This document shows, piece by piece, positions 11,144-22,643 of a DNA stretch of 64,000 nucleotides (the first letter of the stretch is position 1; the number at the start of each line of letters is the position of its first letter). Origin of the DNA: Micractinium sp. NFX-FRZ (lineage: Eukaryota; Chlorophyta; Trebouxiophyceae; Chlorellales; Chlorellaceae); contig JAPTJF010000092.1 in assembly GCA_029339195.1 (NCBI GenBank), forward strand, positions 62,001 to 126,000, given 5' to 3'. The notes beneath the pieces are model-generated. The model was given only the letters and a program-made list of their open reading frames with translations. It was not told the origin of the DNA and did no database searches. A program made the translations under genes and the position numbers.

Positions 11144-11948
11144 GTGAAGATTTTGAGGGAGGAGCTGCGGTGTCAGCCAACCTGTGGCATCTCCCTCTCA
11201 TTCCAGGCCAGACTCGCACATTTTCTGTGCTGTATCATGCTGTGCCCTGTACTACACATCACATAACCCCAAAGTGCAAAGGGGGCATCAGCTGCCCATG
11301 CCACTGTATACACGCCCAATGTAGCATCAGCGGCACCACTCAGTTCCGACCTGTATCATTCCCCGTTTGAGTGGCGCCCCCAATCCCTTGCACATGCTCT
11401 CAGATCCTCGCGCCCCACCACCCACTTCATGTTGCTTCCCGCACCCTATTCCAACGGATTTGATATGGTCAACGATGGTTGAAAGCAGCACATTTCGCTG
11501 TTGAATGCCTGCCAGAAGATGCAAGCTGTGAGATGTAAGAAGATGCCAGCACCACCGAGCGCAGAAGTGCAGTGGCAGCCTTGCGTCGGGCACGCTGTAC
11601 CGTGCCTTGATAACGCTCACTTGCTGCACATCCACAATGTCCTCATGGTCCAGCATTGAACCCCACCAACGGACGTCGGGCACGATATTTACCATACCAA
11701 TTGTCAGCACCGGGCCTGCCGGTTTGCACTGCCGCCAGCACAGCGCGCTAAGCACGGCCGAGGTGGAAGCGCTGGGCGGTCCAACGCAGCTAAAACCTCG
11801 TTGCACAACGAATGTGCAAGGGAGCAGATCTGGCATTGCGAGCGTTGTTGCCGTCTTTGCGAGCGGTGTCTACGAGCGGCGAGCCGCCGCTTGGCGCTTG
11901 AACAGGCATGGCGCAATAATTGATCGTCCCGGATCACTTTGAGCAGCC
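11144..11948. other. Intergenic: 3' UTR of fusion gene and ABCB promoter
   Basis: About 800 bp with a TGTAA signal at 11534-11538 that probably ends the upstream transcript. The remainder should be the ABCB promoter. Open frames here have no recognisable protein character. Confidence 0.5.
11534..11538 (+). promoter_or_regulatory. Poly(A) signal TGTAA for PrnB/PLP fusion gene
   Basis: The green-algal poly(A) signal, about 390 nt past the stop at 11143; the only TGTAA I found on this strand before the ABCB start. Confidence 0.5.
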
Positions 11949-14900
11949 ATGGAGGGCCCCGCCGACCCAGTCAGCGCCAAACCGGCCAACATTCCCAAGC
12001 CCGCGACGCCCACTCCGGCTCTGGGCGAGCGCCCCGTTCCCTACACGTCGCTATTCCGATATGCGACGCCGGCCGAGACCAGGGCAACCATCGTAGGCTG
12101 CCTGGCCGCCATTGGGACAGGTCCGCCGCCGCTGCACCCGACCGCCGCGCATCGGCTCTGGCGTCCTCCTGAGCACTGTATACCCATCTGCCAAACCTGC
12201 AGGCGCCATGACCCCAGTTTCCATGCTGATTTTTGGCCGCTTGCTGAATACTTATTTTGCACCCAACGCTGAGGCCGAGATTAGGCGCCAATGCTTAACC
12301 AGCCTTGGAGTGGCGGCGGCTGCCGCGGTGGGAGGTGCGCCCGCAGCTGTTGTGGGTGGGGAGGCGTGCGTGTCGTGGGAGCACTGCGGCTGAAGAATGT
12401 TGACGGAAGAGAATGTGTGTTGTTCAGAGAGAGTGGTGTTGTTTGCGCTCATGGGCACAGGCGGTGCTGACGTGCGGTGCACCCCAGCTGACCGTCCTCC
12501 GCGCACGCTACACCCGCTGAGCCCCTGCCGCCCACTCCAAGCTTGCAACTGCCAGGCTTTTCCCGACAGCAGTTCTGTCACGCCGTCGTTGACCTTAAAC
12601 TTGTCTAAAACTGCAGGCTTCTTTCAGTATGCTTGCCTCATGTGGGCGGGCCGGCGCCAGGCCAACCGCGTGCGCCAGCTGTACCTGGCCTCCCTGCTGT
12701 CCCAGGCAAGGGGGTGCCTGCACTGCAGGGGGCGCCAGCAGGGCCTGGCATCATGGCAGCATCGGAAGGGGGAGGTGTGCAGGCAGCACATTAACAGAAC
12801 TAAATTGTCTGCAAGGCCGCCGCCTCCACCCTGCTTTTTTCTGCGGCGCACGCATGCCCCCGCTGCTTTGCTGACCATGCTCTGCCGCGCCCTGCAGGAC
12901 ATGCGTTTCTTCGACACCGCGGGGAAGGGCGCCACGGGCCTGCTGCACGTGCTGAAGGACGAGGCGGGGCAGCTGCAGGAGGCGATTTCGGACAAGCTGG
13001 GGCTGTTCCTCGGGGGGATGGGCTGCTTCTGGGCGGGCATGGTGAGCCTGTGTATGAAGGGGGCAGAACGGGTGCACCCGGGAGGGTGGTGGTGGGAGCC
13101 TGGATGCGGGCCGGGCTGCATTGTGTGTGGCAAGGGCGCTTGAATCCTGATACCTGGTGGCTCGATGCAGCAGCAGCAGCAGCAGCAGCTGGAGCAGCTA
13201 GCAGCGGTGCTACAAGTACCCGCGGGCCGGCCCTGTTGTGCTGCATTGCACGAGCCACGCACTGCCACGCACTGCGCTCGACTGAATTGTCAAAGGCTCA
13301 CACATTAAGGTGTGCAAATCAAATGCAGATTGTTGCGTTCACAAACAGCTGGGATCTCACCCTGGTGAGGAGTAGCGATGAGTGTGATGGGAATGGGGTG
13401 GGTGCATCGCTTGTGCAGCGCCTGCCTGCGCCCACCAACCTGCACCTGCTGTACCTCGGTAGTTATGGCGCAGTGGCCCCCATCAGCAGGATCTTGTGCA
13501 CACCCACACGTGTTCACGCTGTCTCCCTGTGGCAGGTCGTCCTGGCCTCCATCCCTGCCCTGGTGATTGTCGGTGCCATCGCCGCCACGGCCACAGCCAA
13601 GCTGCAGGTGTGTGCTGTTCCTGACAGCTCCATTTTGCATGGCGGTGTTCCAGCTGCTGACTGATATCCCACACTGCTGTGTTGCTCTGATTAGTTAACA
13701 GCGAGCCCCCGCCAGCCGTCTGCCCAGCCACACAGAAGGCTCCCCTCCCCCATTCTCCCACCCACTTCCTCAATGCACTGTGCTGCGCTGCCAGTGGCGC
13801 ACCCTCCCACTATGCACGCAACCCCCCGTTACCCTTGCTGCGCGCACTTCAAGTAGTGACTGCGTGTGATGCCCTTGACCTTGCTTGTGTGTTGTGCGCC
13901 TGCAGATCAGGGCCAGCCGTGCATATGCGCGCGCCGGCGGCGTCGCCCAGGAGGCCCTCACCAACATCCGCACAGTGGCGGCCTTCAACCAGGAGCAGGC
14001 CAGCCTGAGGAGCTACATTGGCTCGCTGCAGGAGCCCACGCAGGTAGAGGCTGCTGGCTGTGGGGGGCGACTGTGGGGGCCGGGATGGGGTGGGATGCAC
14101 GCTGCCTGCATGTGGGAAGCAGTTTGGGCGGCAAGCAAGCAAGGTAACACCATCGGTAGGCACCCCGTTGCACAGCTGCCTCACCGTGCACATGCAACTT
14201 TTGCGCACCCACGCTCATCCTGCCGCGTCTCGGCCACCCTGCTGCACTGCGAACCCTCCCGCCCTGCCCGCCCGCCTCACCCGCCCCCCGCCCCGCCTGC
14301 CCCACCCGCAGGTCGGCGAGTGGCAGGGCCTTATGGCGGGCTTCACCTTTGGCGCCACCTGGCTCGTCTTCTACTGCTCCTACGCCCTCACCCTGTGGTA
14401 CGGCTCGCGCAAGGTGGCGGGAGGAGCGCTGGACGGAGGGCAGGTCGTGAGCGTGATGATGTCGTGCGTGCTGGGAGGCTTCTCGCTGGGCCAGGTGGGT
14501 GCTGCGCTGCGCTACGATGTGCTGTGCTGCGCTGTGCTGTGCTGGGCTGTATGCTGTGCTGTGGTGCGGCATGCAGCACGGTGGTGATGACTCAGGTCAG
14601 CAATATGCCTTGTCGCCGTTGCTGCCACCACAGATCAGTGCTTCCAATTGATCGTCTGTCACCTCTTGCCGTTGCAGGCCATGCCCCACCTTGCCGTTTT
14701 TGCGCGGGGCAAGGCGGCCGCCGCCACCCTGTTTGCCGTCATCGAGCGCAAGCCAGACATCACAGATGCCACCCCGGGCCTGTCACCAGCCAGCAGCCTG
14801 CGTTCTCAGAAGTCGGTTCGTTTCCAGGAGCCTCCCGAGGGGTCAGCTGAGGCAGGGGAGAGCAGCAGCCAGGGGTCGACTTCCATGGCAATGGTTGTGA

Positions 14901-16098
14901 GCGGTGGGCGGGCGCCGCCGCCGGGCGGCTGCAAGGGGAGCCTGGAGCTGAGGGGCGTGTGGTTCACCTACCCGGCACGCCCCGAGCGCCCCGTGTTTTA
15001 TGGCCTCGACATGGCCTTCCCCGCCGGTGAGGCTATACGTTGCACAAGGAAGTGGGGCAGGCAGGGAGGCGCATTATGCAGGGTGCTGAGACGGCTGCCA
15101 GCAAGGTGCACGGCCCCGCCCAGCCTGCCTCCCAGCCTGTCACGTTGCTGACCTCAACTTGCCTGTGTGCCTGGGCCACAGCAAGCTTTTGGTCTCAGCC
15201 CGCGCCGCTGAGAAAGACATCTCCTCTGCTCCCCCCCTTGCGTGCCTGTCCTCCTTCTGCAGGCAAGAGCACCGCCCTTGTGGGCGAGAGCGGCAGCGGC
15301 AAGAGCACCGTCATCCAGCTGCTGCTGCGCCTGTACGACCCATCGGCAGGCTCGGTCCTGCTGGACGGCCGAGACCTCCGCACCCTGCCCCTGCACTGGC
15401 TGCGCGCCCAGGTGAGGAGGTCGGCTTGGCTAGGAGTGGACCGCGCAGAAGCATATGGGGCACACAGCCGTGTGGACATGGAAGCTCCCCGACACTGGTG
15501 TAACACAACAGTTGTGACATACGCAACCCATGCTGCTGGCAGCATTGCCCCGACACTGTACACACCCTTTGTCCGACCCCTCACCCTCACATCTCCTGGC
15601 CATCCCCCCCTCCACCTGGCACCACCCTGCCGCCTTCAGATGGGCCTGGTCGGCCAGAACCCCGTGCTGTTTGCCTCCACAATTTTCGAGAACATCGCCC
15701 TGGCCACCGGCGCCAGCCTGGAGCAGGTGGGAGGGCTGGTGCATGCATTGGACGGCAGGGGCGCTCGCTTGCCAACGATCGGCCCAGGCGTATGGCAATG
15801 GGCATTACTGTACGGCCCCTCGAAGGGCGACTCATCATGCAAGTTGCGGCCGACTGCCGAGGTGCCTGGCTTGCCTCGTCCTCCCGTATCCTCCCTCGGC
15901 GCCCTCACCCTTCCTGGCCTGCCTCTATGTTTGAGGTGCAGGTGGTGCAGGCTGCCACGGCGGCCAAGGCCCACGACTTCATCTGCAAGCTGCCCAGCGG
16001 GTGGGTGGGTGGGTGGGTGGGGTGGCAATGAAAGTTCCTGGCACGTCCGGCTGGCCTGCAGTGCACACAGGCACTTGCTTTGAGCGCACGATCCAGGT

Positions 16099-16149
<51 letters not shown>

Positions 16150-19100
16150 ACCAATGAGCTTGGTGCTCCCCCTCCTGGGTGCAGCTACGACACCGTGGTT
16201 GGGGAGAAGGGGAGCAACCTGAGTGGCGGGCAGAAGCAGCGCATTGCCATTGCGCGCGCCATCCTGCTCAACCCCAGGGTGAGGCGCCCGCCCCTGCCTG
16301 GTTGCTGAGTAATGCCTGTGGCACAATGAGTAATGCCTGTGGCACAAACTTACAAGTCGTCCTGTGGGGACCCTGAGCATCTGGGCACTCTGGAATTGCA
16401 TGGCCCACCCCACCCCACCTCTGTGCACGAAGAGCTCCCATCCCCCCGGTGCACGCTGCGCTGCCCACTACTCCCTGGCTCCTTCGGGGGTCGTAGCCAC
16501 GCACCCTACCTCTGGTCACTCCACAACTTCAGCTCCCCTCAACGACGACACTACAAGGAATGCAGAGGCTGCTGTTGGACGACGCTGCAGCTTTCCCTGC
16601 GCACCCCATTCAACAGCTACAATTCTTCCATTCTGACCCCTTCCGTACTCAACCCTTCCCCTGCAGGTGCTGCTGCTGGACGAGGCCACGTCGGCGCTGG
16701 ACCCCAGCTGCGAGCGGGAGGTGCAGGCGGCGCTGGAGCACCTGATGCCGGGGCGCACCTGCATCACCGTGGCCCACCGCCTGTCCACTGTCATGTCAGC
16801 AGACAATATTCACGTGATGCGGGAGGGGGCTGTGGTGGAGTCGGGCACCCACACAAAGCTACTGGCGGCGCGGGGGTACTATGCCAACCTGGCAGCCCGG
16901 CAGGCCATCATAGTGGAGGGAGACGAGGAGGCACAGGGCGCGAGCGGGGCGGCGGGCGGCGGCGGCGGTGCAGACGGGGTGGCAGTGGTGGTCGTGAACC
17001 CTGTGGATGGCAGCACCACCGCTGTTGCTGGCATCAAAGGCAAGATGCGGCGGCTGCGCGAGTCGGTGCTGCACCGCGGCTCCGTGCGGCTCTCCATCAT
17101 CCCCCAGGTGGGAGCGGTATCAGCATGCTTGGGCAAGCACACTTGTGGCTGTGCCTCTGTGTCTGCTGGCTTGCAAGGGCCCATGCTTCCAAGCTTGCCA
17201 ACCCGCACACGCCTGTCCTGGCTTGCATCCCTTGCACACGTCCTGCCTTCCATTTGCGGGCTTCCCCTTGGAAAGCATCGCTGGCAACCGAGGACAAGGT
17301 TTTTTTGGAAGAAGGCCATGTTTACTACTGAGCATACAAAAGTGTGTGTGCATGCTCTGACCCCGAATCATTGCAGGCAATCAAGGACAAGCTTGCTGCC
17401 CAGAAGAAGGCGCAGGAGGGAGGGGAGGAGCCGGGAGAGACAAAGCCCTCCGCTTTCAGCCGCCTGTCCGACCTCAACCGGCCGGAGTGGAAGTATGGCG
17501 GCTGGGGGCTGGCCTGCGCCGCCCTTGCCGGCCTGCAGGTGGGTGCAGGGTCGGTGCTGTGTGGCAGAGTATGTGACGGGCAAGGAGGTCACTGGGAGGC
17601 AGCACATGTGAGGTGCAGGGGAGGACTGGGAGGCACCAACAGGAGTGAGGCTGACATGTAGTGCCCTTGCTCTTGCGCCCCTGCGGATGCCTGCCCTCTG
17701 CCTCTCTTCCTCTCCTTGTCGCTTGGTTGCCCCCCCACCTAACCCTGGCCCTGCCACGCGCCCCTGCAGATGCCCGCCTTCTCCATCACCCTCTCAAACG
17801 TGGTGGCCAACATGTGGGACCCCATACCAGACAACACGCGGTGAGAGGGCGGCCCCCCTAAACAAGCGTCCATGTGCTGCCACTGACGCGGCCCACCTCC
17901 CCGCCTGACTGCCCCCTTGCCTGGCTCAAGTTTACGAGTGGTTTAGCCTGAGCGTGCTGGTCGAGAAGTCAGCGAGAGTATGCAGGGGCATGTGCCAGTC
18001 ATGACCCACCAGCCTGCCCACCTGCCTGCCTGCCCGCCCCTCTTGCTGCAGCTCCTCGGGCGTCACCTGGGCGCTGGTGTTCATCTGCATTGGTTGCACC
18101 GCTTTTGTGCTGGAGACGGTCCAGGTGGGTCGCATTCCGTAGCACTTGTAATGGAGTAATTGAGTGTGCTTGCGCTCAGTCAGCGTGCCCTGCATGCTGT
18201 CCAGGAGATGGTCAAGGCGGGCAGGGGGACCTGTGTGCATTTTTGGTGCAGTTTGACTGGCTGGAGGTGTGCAGTGTATGCCTTGTAGCCCGCTCCGTCT
18301 GTAGAGGTAGGGCAGGTGGGATTTGAGGGGCCAACCTGACGTGTGCTGCTGCCCGTGCTGTGGGTGCCTGCTCACCTTCCGGCTGAAGGGTGATGCAGAC
18401 GGTGCATGCAGCAGCCGGCTAGCTGCCAGCTACTCCCACACAGTCTTTTTCTCACCATATCAAAATAGGAGGTTGCACCAAGAACTCAACTTGGCCGAAG
18501 AATAAACAGCGACGGGACTTGCCTCCCCCTCGACCCCCACCCCTCCCTCTCCCCCAGGGCTGGTGCTTTGGCGTGATGGGCCAGCGCCTGGCGGCGCGCG
18601 TGCGCGCCCTCCTGCTGCAATCCTTGCTCTACCAGGACGTTGCTTTCTTCGACCAGCCCGACAACAGCACCGCCAAGCTGCTCTCCACGCTTGCCTCTGA
18701 CGCGGGGGCGGTGCGGGGCGCTGTGGGCGACAAGCTGGGACACCTGGTCACGCTGCTGGCCTGCATCATCGGCTGCTACGCCATTGCCTTCACAAACAGG
18801 TGGGCGGGCAAGCAGCGGGCTCCTTGGGGCCCCGGGCGGCGTGCCTTGTTGTGCGCTGGGCTTCTCAAGGGTGGGTGCTCAGAGGCAGCACCGGGTGGGG
18901 AAGGCGCTGTTGGGCACGGTGTGGAGAAGCGGCGGTGCTCAAGGTGTGGATCATATGCCTGCCCAACTACGTTGCACCCCGGAGATTCATCGCTGCACTG
19001 CGCCACTCCTCTCACCATGTGCCCACGGCCCTCCCCCTTTCGCCCCCTGCCCCCCCGCCTGCAGCTGGCAAGTCACGCTCATCACGTCGGCCTCCCTCCC

Positions 19101-22100
19101 TCTGCTCATTTTTGCAAACGTTGTGATCGCGAAAATAAACTTCGGTGTGGAGCGCGACGGGCGGGAGGCGCTGGCCGTGGCGGACAGCGTGGCGGCAGAG
19201 GCTGTGGGAGCCATCAAAACGGTGGCAGCCTTCAACATGCAGCCTGCTTACGTGGCGGTGTACAGCAGCCGCCTGCAGGCTGCCACGTCCACGCGCACCG
19301 CCATCACCTCTGGCCTGGGCTTTGGGTGAGCCAAGCACGGCAGCGGGGCGGCCTTGCATGTGCGCTGTGTCACAGGGCAGGGAGGCCCCCCGCACGCACT
19401 CCAGCTGGCCCTGAGTAAACATGCAGCTCTGAGCGCAAGTACATGCATCACATGTGCACTGACTGGAGTTACATGTTCGACTGCCTGCAGGTTCTCCCAG
19501 CTCGTGCTGATGGGCGTGTCCGCCCTGACCTTTTGGTACGGCGGCATCCGCGTGCGCGCCGGCGACGTCGACTTCCAGCAAGTCCTCACAGTATTCTTCG
19601 CCATCTTCTATGCCTCGCTTGGGGCCGCCCAGGCAAGGCGGGGAGCCGGAAAGCACTTGGCTGGTACCCTGGCTGGTGCCTGGGTTGGGTGGTTGGGCAG
19701 GCAGGCGGTCACCCTCTGTCTCGCCGTGCGTGCAAGAATCATTGCTTTGCTGTGGCATTGCTGTGCACGCTGCGCGCCCCGTCCCCACCTCCTGACCCCA
19801 CCTCCTGCGCTCTCCCGACTGGCCTGCAACCTCTAACCACCCCATGCCTGTGTGCACCAACCTCCCCACGCTGCGCACCTCCACCCCCGCTGCAGGCTGG
19901 CGGCGCCTTCCCCGACATTGCGCACGCCGCCGACGCCGTCACCCGCGTGTTTGCCCTGCTGGACCACCGCCCCGCCAGCACCGCCTCCAACCTGGCGCGC
20001 ACCCACACCGTGCCCCAGTCCCTCCTTGCTGCCGTCTCCATTCTCACTGACGACCCAGATGCCCCCATGGAAGGGGAGGAGGGCGAGGTCAAGGGCATGG
20101 CGGCCACGACGGCTGCCGCCAGCAGAGAGATTGGGGCGGAGTTTGAGCTGGATGGGGATGTGGAGCTGCGGCGGGTGGCGTTTGCCTACCCCACCCGCCC
20201 GGGGAGGCTGGTGCTCAAAGAGTTCAGCCTCAAGGTGCCGGCGGGCACCTCGTGCGCGCTGGTGAGCGGGCGCATTCAGTGGCTGGGGCGTATGCGGCTG
20301 GGGCGGCCGGCAAGTGCAAGGGCGCTGGGCTAGGCGTGCAATGCAGTGTCGGGGCCTGCGTCTGGCCAGGCAGGCGCGGCATGTGCGGCATGCATGGCTG
20401 GGTGTTTCACTTGCAGCGCAGGGCCAGTGGTGGCGCTGGCGGCTGTGCAGTGCTCGCCTGACCGGTGCTTGCCTGCCTGCCTCCATGGCACCCGCTCCCT
20501 CCTGCAGGTGGGGGAGAGTGGTCACGGCAAGTCGACCATCTTGGGACTGCTAGAGAGGTTTTACGAGCCCCTGGACGGACAGGTGCTGTGCATGCTCTGT
20601 GTGCCGTGCTGTGCCTGCCGTGCGTGGCATGCATGATTTGGATGGACATGCTGCACACCACTGTGCAGCCCCAGATTTTGCCGTGCTTGCCGGTTCTGCC
20701 CCCGCCCCATCCATCTCTCCCCACCCCTCCTAACCTCTGCTGGGGGCTCTCCCGTGGGTGCTCTCTGCAGGTTGTCCCATGACGGAGTGCAGTCCGCGCC
20801 TTAATCCCATCCCACCCTTTCCCACCCTTTCCCACCGGTCACCCCACCTGCATCCCCTGCATTCCCAAACCCCACAGGTCATGATTGACGGCATCAACAT
20901 CCGCACCATGAAGGTCCGCTGCCTGCGCGGCCAGATGGCGCTGGTGGGGCAGGAGCCGGTGGTGTTCAGGTGAGCCCTCGGGGGCTGCTGGGAGGCACAG
21001 CACGTCATGCATGGGGCAAGGAAGGGGGGCAGGGCTGCACTACCACGCCTGAACATCACCGCCAGGCTGGAGAGTGCTGCCATGCCCTTGCTTTTTGGTG
21101 GGCTGTGCCACAGAGTGTGGCACTGCCGCAGCAACTGTTTCACCGCCGCCGCCGCATCCATTCCCAACTTCTACCACCTTCTTATACCCCACCCCACCCC
21201 ATCTCCCTCCTCCATGTGCAGCGGCACCATCCTGGACAACATCTCCCTCAACCTGGAGGCCTCACCCGAGCAGATCATGCAGGTGGCCAAGGCAGCCCAC
21301 GCCCTGGGCTTCATCCAAGCCCTGCCCCAGGGCTTTGCCACACGGCTGGGGGACGGAGGCAGCCAGCTGAGCGGTGGGCAGCTGCAGCGCCTGGCGCTGG
21401 CACGCGCACTGCTGCGCCAGCCAAAGGTGAGGTGCCTGCACGGGGTGCGTGCAGAGTGGCTCCCAAATGACATTGCTGTGGCGCTAGAAATGGTGGGCGG
21501 GGTGGCACGGCAGGACCCACACACGCCCATTTCATGCTTGTGGTCCAATCATCATCACGGTGCCATTGCCGCCTGTCCTGCTGGCCAGACCTGCCCAATC
21601 TCTCTCCACTGCAACCACTGCACCCACCCCAAGGCCCTGCTGCTGTGGCAAGTCCCACTCAGCCGCCTCCGCCTTGCTTCAACGTTTCACATTCCTCCGT
21701 CACCACCCAACCCACCCGCGCAGATCCTGCTGCTGGACGAACCCACCTCTGCACTGGACAGCGAGACCGAGAGGGAGGTGCTGGCAGCGCTGGAGGCAGC
21801 CATGGTGCGCTGGGCTGGCAAGGGCTGCCGGCAGTGCACTTGCTTGGGTGGGGCTGGGGCTGCAGGCTGCCCTCTGGGAGCGACACGCAAGCAGCGCAAC
21901 ACCTCCAAGACAGCAGTGGTTGCCTGCCTGCTGGCCGGCTGTGGTGTGTTGGCATCAAGCCCCACACCCATGCTCCTGCTGCTGGCCTCACCCCCCTCCC
22001 TCCGGCCACTCCTCATTCACTGCTCCCCCGCACCGCAGGTTGGTCGAACCACCCTGATGGTGGCCCATCGCCTGCCCACCGTGCAGCGCTGCACCAGCAT

Positions 22101-22206
22101 CGCGGCGGTGTACCGCGGGCGGGTGCTGGAGCAGGGGACGCACGACCAGCTGCTTGCCAAGGATGGCTACTACCGCCACCTGTGGGACTCCTCTCAGACG
22201 TACTAG
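11949..22206 (+). CDS. ABCB/MDR-type full ABC transporter
   Basis: TMD-NBD-TMD-NBD exporter, P-glycoprotein type, 1,360 aa from 26 exons: 11949-12120, 12203-12334, 12617-12705, 12898-13041, 13329-13364, 13536-13607, 13906-14043, 14312-14494, 14678-15026, 15263-15411, 15640-15726, 15942-16000, 16185-16278, 16667-17107, 17377-17538, 17770-17840, 18052-18124, 18558-18799, 19065-19325, 19491-19632, 19896-20261, 20508-20582, 20878-20969, 21222-21426, 21724-21804, 22039-22206. NBD1: Walker [10 protein letters not shown] (Lys452), signature LSGGQKQR (from 549), Walker [12 protein letters not shown] (Asp573, Glu574), H-loop VAHRLST. NBD2: Walker [10 protein letters not shown] (Lys1162), [26 protein letters not shown]. 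Both catalytic sites look intact, so it should hydrolyse ATP at two sites and export amphipathic compounds or auxin-like substrates across a membrane. An 81-nt 5' segment carries a Pro-rich N-terminus. Introns at 12706 and 19633 have GC donors. It lies in tandem behind the PrnB/PLP fusion gene. Confidence 0.95.
16099..16149 (+). repeat. (CTGC)n microsatellite
   Basis: About 12 uninterrupted CCTG/CTGC tetramers in an ABCB intron, immediately before an exon. It may serve as an extended pyrimidine-rich stretch for the acceptor. Confidence 0.9.
16306..16347 (+). repeat. Perfect 21-bp tandem duplication
   Basis: Two identical head-to-tail copies of a 21-bp unit starting TGAGTAATGCCTG, in the ABCB intron that also holds the Walker B echo. 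Confidence 0.9.
16558..16592 (+). repeat. Exon echo of the ABCB NBD1 Walker B exon
   Basis: Diverged copy, about 102 bp upstream of the true start at 16660-16694, of TGCAG plus the Walker B coding region. It reads RLLLDDAAA against VLLLDEATS. Confidence 0.75.
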
Positions 22207-22483
22207 CTGTGGGCTGGGGGGCAAGCCAGCCGGCATGCAGGCAGCACGGGGAGGCGGAGGGCAGCGCACGCAGAACACACACCAGTACACTGCACAATGG
22301 ACACCTATGCAGCGAGGCGTCTAGCTGCCTGCGCCGTTTGAAGGGCGAGCTAGGGCCCGCAGCCGAGGCTGGTCTTGGCCTGCGGGGCGCTGCACACCCG
22401 CGGGGCATGCCAGGGCATGTGTACACTCGCTATTTTCACCTTGTTTGTTGAACACAAGCCAACTAGCCACTGCTCATGATTCA

Positions 22484-22488
22484 TGTAA
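22484..22488 (+). promoter_or_regulatory. Poly(A) signal TGTAA for ABCB gene
   Basis: TGTAA lies 278 nt downstream of the ABCB stop, in the convergent interval with the BTB-BACK gene. Confidence 0.7.
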
Positions 22489-22492
22489 GCCT

Positions 22493-22497
22493 TTACA
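22493..22497 (-). promoter_or_regulatory. Poly(A) signal TGTAA for BTB-BACK gene
   Basis: TTACA on the plus strand, i.e. TGTAA on the minus strand, about 147 nt past the BTB-BACK stop and only 4 nt from the opposing signal of the ABCB gene. Confidence 0.7.
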
Positions 22498-22643
22498 TAG
22501 CGGCACGCAAAGGCCACGGAGCTGAGCAGAGGCGTGGGGCATGGCAGGGCCCACATGTGTAGAAGTTGAGCGGGCACCCTTGCTTGGCCCTGGCCTCTGG
22601 CAGCCAGAAGCACGCATGCCTCTGTTCCAACCACAAAACACAA

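Larger units (their letters stand above)
22207..22643. other. Convergent 3' intergenic region
   Basis: 437 bp between two facing stop codons. It holds the two opposed poly(A) signals and nothing else I can identify. Confidence 0.6.

Noticed and set aside
16099..16149. Regular short repeats as a possible CRISPR array
   Set aside because: These are uninterrupted tetranucleotide microsatellites without spacers, and the window is eukaryotic.
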